Source: Treponemataceae bacterium (GTDB taxonomy: Bacteria; Spirochaetota; Spirochaetia; Treponematales; Treponemataceae). From it: 33,991 nt of DNA. Positions 30,849-33,991 of this stretch are shown piece after piece. The number at the start of each line of letters is the position of its first letter. Position 1 is the first letter of the stretch. The DNA lies in contig JAIKVO010000017.1 in NCBI GenBank assembly GCA_024685655.1, positions 1 through 33,991 on the forward strand, given 5' to 3'. The translations under genes were made by a program, and so were the position numbers. The notes under the pieces are model-generated. The model was not told the DNA's origin. It was given only the letters and a program-made list of their open reading frames with translations, and did no database searches.

Positions 30849-32983
30849 TGAAATATGCCGAAATTGTCCTAAATGTTCCTGTTCCCGGCACATTCACATA
30901 TATTTCTGATGACGACGGCATATCGGCTGGAATAAGAGCGTCTGTTATGTTCGGTCGCCGCAAGATGACAGGTTTCATCGTCGCCGTATCTGACACAGTT
31001 CCAAAAAACTGCTCGGTTGAGCCCGATAAGCTGAAAAAAATTGACAGAATTATCGACAAAGAACCTGTTTTCACAGAAGAACAAATACATCTTGCAGAAT
31101 GGATTTCCCACTATTATCTCTGCACATTCGGAGAAGCTCTCTCAATCATGATTCCGTCTGGCAGACGCGAGTCAGAGCCGCTTCTTACAGGTTTTGACGA
31201 AGAAGCTGCGTCATATACGGCGAAAGAGCTTTCCGATGAGCAAATAAAAGCGATTGACGGCATTTTTTCCGGCTATCGCTCGGCTTCTGGAGATTTGGCT
31301 GTAGCGTCCTCCGGTAAAACGAGTGACAACAGCACTACATGCGGCAATGGCGGCACAACAAATGTTACTGCGAGTCACAAAACGCATTTATTTCACTATC
31401 TTTATGGGAAAACAGGCTCCGGCAAAACCGAAGTTTTCCTTGGAGCGGCTGAAAAGATTCTTTCACAAGGAAGAGGTGTAATTTATCTTGTCCCGGAGAT
31501 AGCATTAACGTCGCAAGTTGTCGAGACTGTAGCAGCACGCTTCGGCAAAACTGCGGCTGTCATACATTCAGGGCTTACCGGCAGCCAGAAACTTGCGGAA
31601 TGGAAACGCATACTCAAAAAAGAAGCACGCGTAATTGTTGGCGCAAGAAGCGCGATTTTCGCACCGGTTCCTGATTTAGGACTAATAATCATAGACGAGG
31701 AACACGACAACTCGTATAAATCAGACAATACGCCAAGATACCATGCCCGCCAAGTTGCAATGTACCGGGCTATGCAGGGAAAATTCCCTGTTATAATGGG
31801 AAGCGCAACCCCATCTTCCGAAGCATGGAAACTGATGGAAGACGGAACAATCGTAAAGCATGTGCTCACAAAAAGGCTTGCTGGTGGAAAGGAACCGGAT
31901 ATAGAAATAATCGATCTGAATAATCCATCTTCGTTCAACAGCAAAAATCCGAATACAACTTCAATCGCCTCAATGGCAGGCTGCATCTCGCCACGCCTTG
32001 CGGATGAAATTCGTGAAACACACAGCAAAAAAAGGCAGACTATTTTATTTTTGAACAGGCGTGGATTCACACACTTTTTCAGATGCAACACTTGCGGATT
32101 CGAGCTCAAGTGCAAAAATTGTTCTGTTTCTCTTACATATCACAAAAACATCGGAAGGCTAATCTGCCATTACTGCGGCTGGTCAGTGCCGACACCAGCA
32201 GCCTGTCCCGAATGCAATTCACTTGATATAGGTTACAACGGTTTCGGAACTGAATTCATAGAGGCAGAAGTCAGGTCGAAATTTCCAGAATGCACGATAG
32301 ACAGAATTGATACGGACACAGTTTCTAAAAAGGGAGTTCTTCAAGAAAAGCTTGAAGCATTCAGGACGGGAAAAACTGATATTCTTCTCGGTACGCAGAT
32401 GGTTGCAAAAGGTCTTAATTTCACCGGGCTGAAACTCGTGGGTGTCATACTTGCCGATTCAGGCTTACATATGCCCGATTTTAGGGCGGCAGAAAGAACT
32501 TTCTCACTTATTGTTCAAGTTGCAGGAAGAGCCGGGCGTTTTTTCCCTGATGGAAAAGTCCTTGTGCAGACATACAGTCCAGGAACGCCCGCAGTCTCTT
32601 ATGCTTGTAACAACGATATTGAAGGATTTTACAGACAGGAACTTGAAATTCGCCAGATGACAGGTTTTCCGCCATATTCTCGTCTTTTGCGGCTTGTGTT
32701 CCGTTCTGCTGACAACGAATGCGCGATAAACTCGTCAGAAAGCGCCGCAAAAATACTGTACCAAATATATGAAAACCACAAAAACAGTCTGCCGCCCGTT
32801 GAAATACTCGGTCCAGCAGAATGCCCGCTTGGCATGATTTCCGCAAATTACAGGAGGCAGCTCCTTTTGCGCTCTGAATCGATGCAGCCGCTCCAAAAAA
32901 TTGTTCATGAATTCATCAGCAATTATAAAAATCCGTCCGGGGTTTATACAGAAATAGACGTGGATCCTGTTTCGCTTTTATAG
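30848..32983 (+). CDS. priA: Primosomal helicase PriA
   Basis: PriA restarts stalled replication forks by binding them and loading DnaB. The 711 residues have the N-terminal DNA-binding part (VLNVPVPGTFTYI), Walker A GKTGSGKTEVFLGAAEKIL, DEEHDNSYK (motif II), GSATPSSEAW, and motifs including QMVAKGLNF and QVAGRAGRF. The zinc-binding part has four Cys pairs: CNTC, CKNC, CHYC and CPEC. Length and order match PriA. A short Ser/Thr/Gly insert (about residues 145-180) precedes Walker A. AGGA and the overlapping TGATG link it to the glycosylase gene. The last bases overlap truA on the other strand by 6. Confidence 0.96.
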   Translation: MKYAEIVLNVPVPGTFTYISDDDGISAGIRASVMFGRRKMTGFIVAVSDTVPKNCSVEPDKLKKIDRIIDKEPVFTEEQIHLAEWISHYYLCTFGEALSIMIPSGRRESEPLLTGFDEEAASYTAKELSDEQIKAIDGIFSGYRSASGDLAVASSGKTSDNSTTCGNGGTTNVTASHKTHLFHYLYGKTGSGKTEVFLGAAEKILSQGRGVIYLVPEIALTSQVVETVAARFGKTAAVIHSGLTGSQKLAEWKRILKKEARVIVGARSAIFAPVPDLGLIIIDEEHDNSYKSDNTPRYHARQVAMYRAMQGKFPVIMGSATPSSEAWKLMEDGTIVKHVLTKRLAGGKEPDIEIIDLNNPSSFNSKNPNTTSIASMAGCISPRLADEIRETHSKKRQTILFLNRRGFTHFFRCNTCGFELKCKNCSVSLTYHKNIGRLICHYCGWSVPTPAACPECNSLDIGYNGFGTEFIEAEVRSKFPECTIDRIDTDTVSKKGVLQEKLEAFRTGKTDILLGTQMVAKGLNFTGLKLVGVILADSGLHMPDFRAAERTFSLIVQVAGRAGRFFPDGKVLVQTYSPGTPAVSYACNNDIEGFYRQELEIRQMTGFPPYSRLLRLVFRSADNECAINSSESAAKILYQIYENHKNSLPPVEILGPAECPLGMISANYRRQLLLRSESMQPLQKIVHEFISNYKNPSGVYTEIDVDPVSLL

Positions 32984-33766
32984 TGCTGCTGAGGCAGGTC
33001 CCCTGCGGATTCCATCGAATGACACGCTCCACAAGAAAAGCCCTGTTGGCGGTGCGGTTGGTCCTGCGAGTTTCCGGTTTTTCGCGGCAAGAATTTCGGC
33101 AATATAGTTATCCGGCATTTTTTTCTGCTCGGCTTGAATAAGCGTTCCTGTAATTGAGCGGACCATTCGCCACAAAAATGCGTTTGCGGCTATCTCGAAC
33201 ACAAGTTTCTCACCTTCCATGAAAAAACGCGCGTATTCCAAATAACGGCATTTTGAAGGGCTTAAATCACCTGCCGCAGAAAATGTAGTGCAGTCTATCT
33301 CACCGCGCAAGCACTCACACATTCTGTTAAGTTTATCTACATCAGGGTAACGAAAAATAGGCCATACAAAACGCATCTCGCTTGCTGGCGGAGTTTTGCC
33401 GCAGTGGATGAAATATCTGTATGAGCGGCTTGTAGCACTGAAACGTGCATGAAAATCATCATCAACTTGTTTCGCGCTCATTACGCGGATATCGTGCGGA
33501 AGAAGGCTGTTCAAAGCAGGTATATATTTTTCTACTGGAATTGAATCAATAGGAGACACAAAAGTGACAGCCTGCGCCATAGCATGAACACCGGAATCTG
33601 TTCTGCCGGATCCGCATGCAGTGACATTTTTTTTAAGAACGACGGCAAGCACTTTTTCCAACTCTTCCTGAACAGTGCGGACATGCCCCGTAAGGCAATC
33701 TCCCTGCCGCTGCCATCCGCAGAAATCGGTACCATCGTATGAAACTGTAAGAAGTATTGTCTTCAT
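32978..33766 (-). CDS. truA: tRNA pseudouridine(38-40) synthase TruA
   Basis: TruA changes uridine to pseudouridine at positions 38-40 in the anticodon stem-loop of tRNAs. The 262 residues start LLTVSYDGTDFCGWQRQ and carry the catalytic Asp57 in GSGRTDSGVHAMAQ; later RYFIHCGKTPP with the conserved Tyr, and FLWRMVRSITGTLIQ are typical. The protein ends with a short tail that overlaps the end of priA. It follows a partial gene by 12 bases. There is only a weak ribosome site. Confident assignment. Confidence 0.95.
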   Translation of the reverse strand: MKTILLTVSYDGTDFCGWQRQGDCLTGHVRTVQEELEKVLAVVLKKNVTACGSGRTDSGVHAMAQAVTFVSPIDSIPVEKYIPALNSLLPHDIRVMSAKQVDDDFHARFSATSRSYRYFIHCGKTPPASEMRFVWPIFRYPDVDKLNRMCECLRGEIDCTTFSAAGDLSPSKCRYLEYARFFMEGEKLVFEIAANAFLWRMVRSITGTLIQAEQKKMPDNYIAEILAAKNRKLAGPTAPPTGLFLWSVSFDGIRRGPASAAL

Positions 33767-33778
33767 GCTATAAAAATC

Positions 33779-33991
33779 TCAGTCCATATCATCATCGTCA
33801 ATGATATTTGCTTCTTTCAAAGTTTCAGTTATTTGATCGTATAATTGTCTAGAATGCTCCAAAAGCGGTCCAGGTTTGTTTTTAGACGATTTTCCCAATC
33901 CAAAGATTCGCGCGATGGATCTTTTATTCTGTTCAAGTCTTTGAAGCCGTTCCTGAATATTCTCAGTCTGTCCATACTTATATTCCAAAAG
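33779..33991 (-). CDS. Partial gene at the right edge, C-terminal charged helical region
   Basis: The frame is open to the last base; the stop is at 33779. The 71 visible codons give a mostly helical, charged product (QERLQRLEQNKRSIARIFG, later HSRQLYDQITETLKEANIID, ending DDDDMD). A TTG at 33988 could be a start, but the frame continues upstream and the gene is probably cut by the window edge. No family is recognised from this part. It is followed by truA after 12 bases. Confidence 0.55.
   Translation of the reverse strand, partial: LLEYKYGQTENIQERLQRLEQNKRSIARIFGLGKSSKNKPGPLLEHSRQLYDQITETLKEANIIDDDDMD

Noticed and set aside
31483-32115. Open frame of 210 codons on the minus strand within priA
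   Set aside because: It lies opposite a confident priA coding region, has no recognisable product and no ribosome site; it is a shadow of the coding strand.
1-33991. CRISPR arrays, tRNA or rRNA genes, transposases
   Set aside because: No regularly spaced repeats, no cloverleaf or rRNA-like stretch and no transposase or integrase motifs were seen on reading both strands.

Overview
The window looks like the chromosome of a Treponema-like spirochaete (inferred, moderate confidence). Support comes from the many lipoproteins and signal peptides of treponemal style, the low-to-middle GC content, a CMP-kinase-like gene near coaX, and a core set (thiI, family-4 uracil-DNA glycosylase, priA, truA, a galactosyldiacylglycerol-synthase-like glycosyltransferase). 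No tRNA, rRNA, CRISPR array, transposase or integrase was seen.

The left part (1 to about 15.7 kb) is an AT-rich accessory block, almost all on the minus strand. Read from right to left it holds: a serine/asparagine-rich anchored protein, a Cys-rich anchored protein, an M48 protease with a C-terminal zinc ribbon, a coiled-coil protein, an Hsp70-like ATPase with a C-terminal membrane hairpin, two YbjN-like proteins, a second M48 protease, a DUF697-like membrane protein with a zinc ribbon, a third YbjN-like protein, a possible 25-residue peptide, two tandem paralogues of an unknown internally repeated family, a DUF3841 protein, a multi-pass membrane protein, a second Hsp70-like membrane ATPase, a decayed fragment, an exported Hsp70-like protein without its ATPase motifs, and the start of a secreted Sel1-repeat protein. 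Most of these genes have good Shine-Dalgarno sequences and short gaps, so they are probably co-transcribed in one or a few units. On the plus strand at the right edge sits a small XRE/Cro-type regulator, with two copies of an inverted repeat (TGACA-N9-TGTCA) in front of it. Taken together this looks like a membrane-associated chaperone-protease system: Hsp70 motors with candidate exchange factors, M48 proteases, YbjN-like chaperones and a DUF697 membrane protein. I do not recognise it as a described system.

The middle part (15.7 to 25.4 kb) is core, on the minus strand: a degenerate aconitase-swivel-like protein, a CMP-kinase-like protein, coaX, a PfkB sugar kinase, a lipoprotein with an SH3-like region, a Nudix hydrolase, two membrane proteins, a beta-propeller lipoprotein, an MBOAT/DHHW pair likely to O-acetylate a surface glycan, and a small secreted protein.

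The right part (25.5 to 34 kb) has thiI (+), then a glycolipid glycosyltransferase and an outer-membrane barrel protein (-), then uracil-DNA glycosylase and priA (+, overlapping by one base), then truA and a partial gene (-). Several core genes without a Shine-Dalgarno sequence have promoter-like hexamers placed so that transcription would begin at or within two bases of the start codon, which suggests leaderless mRNAs.
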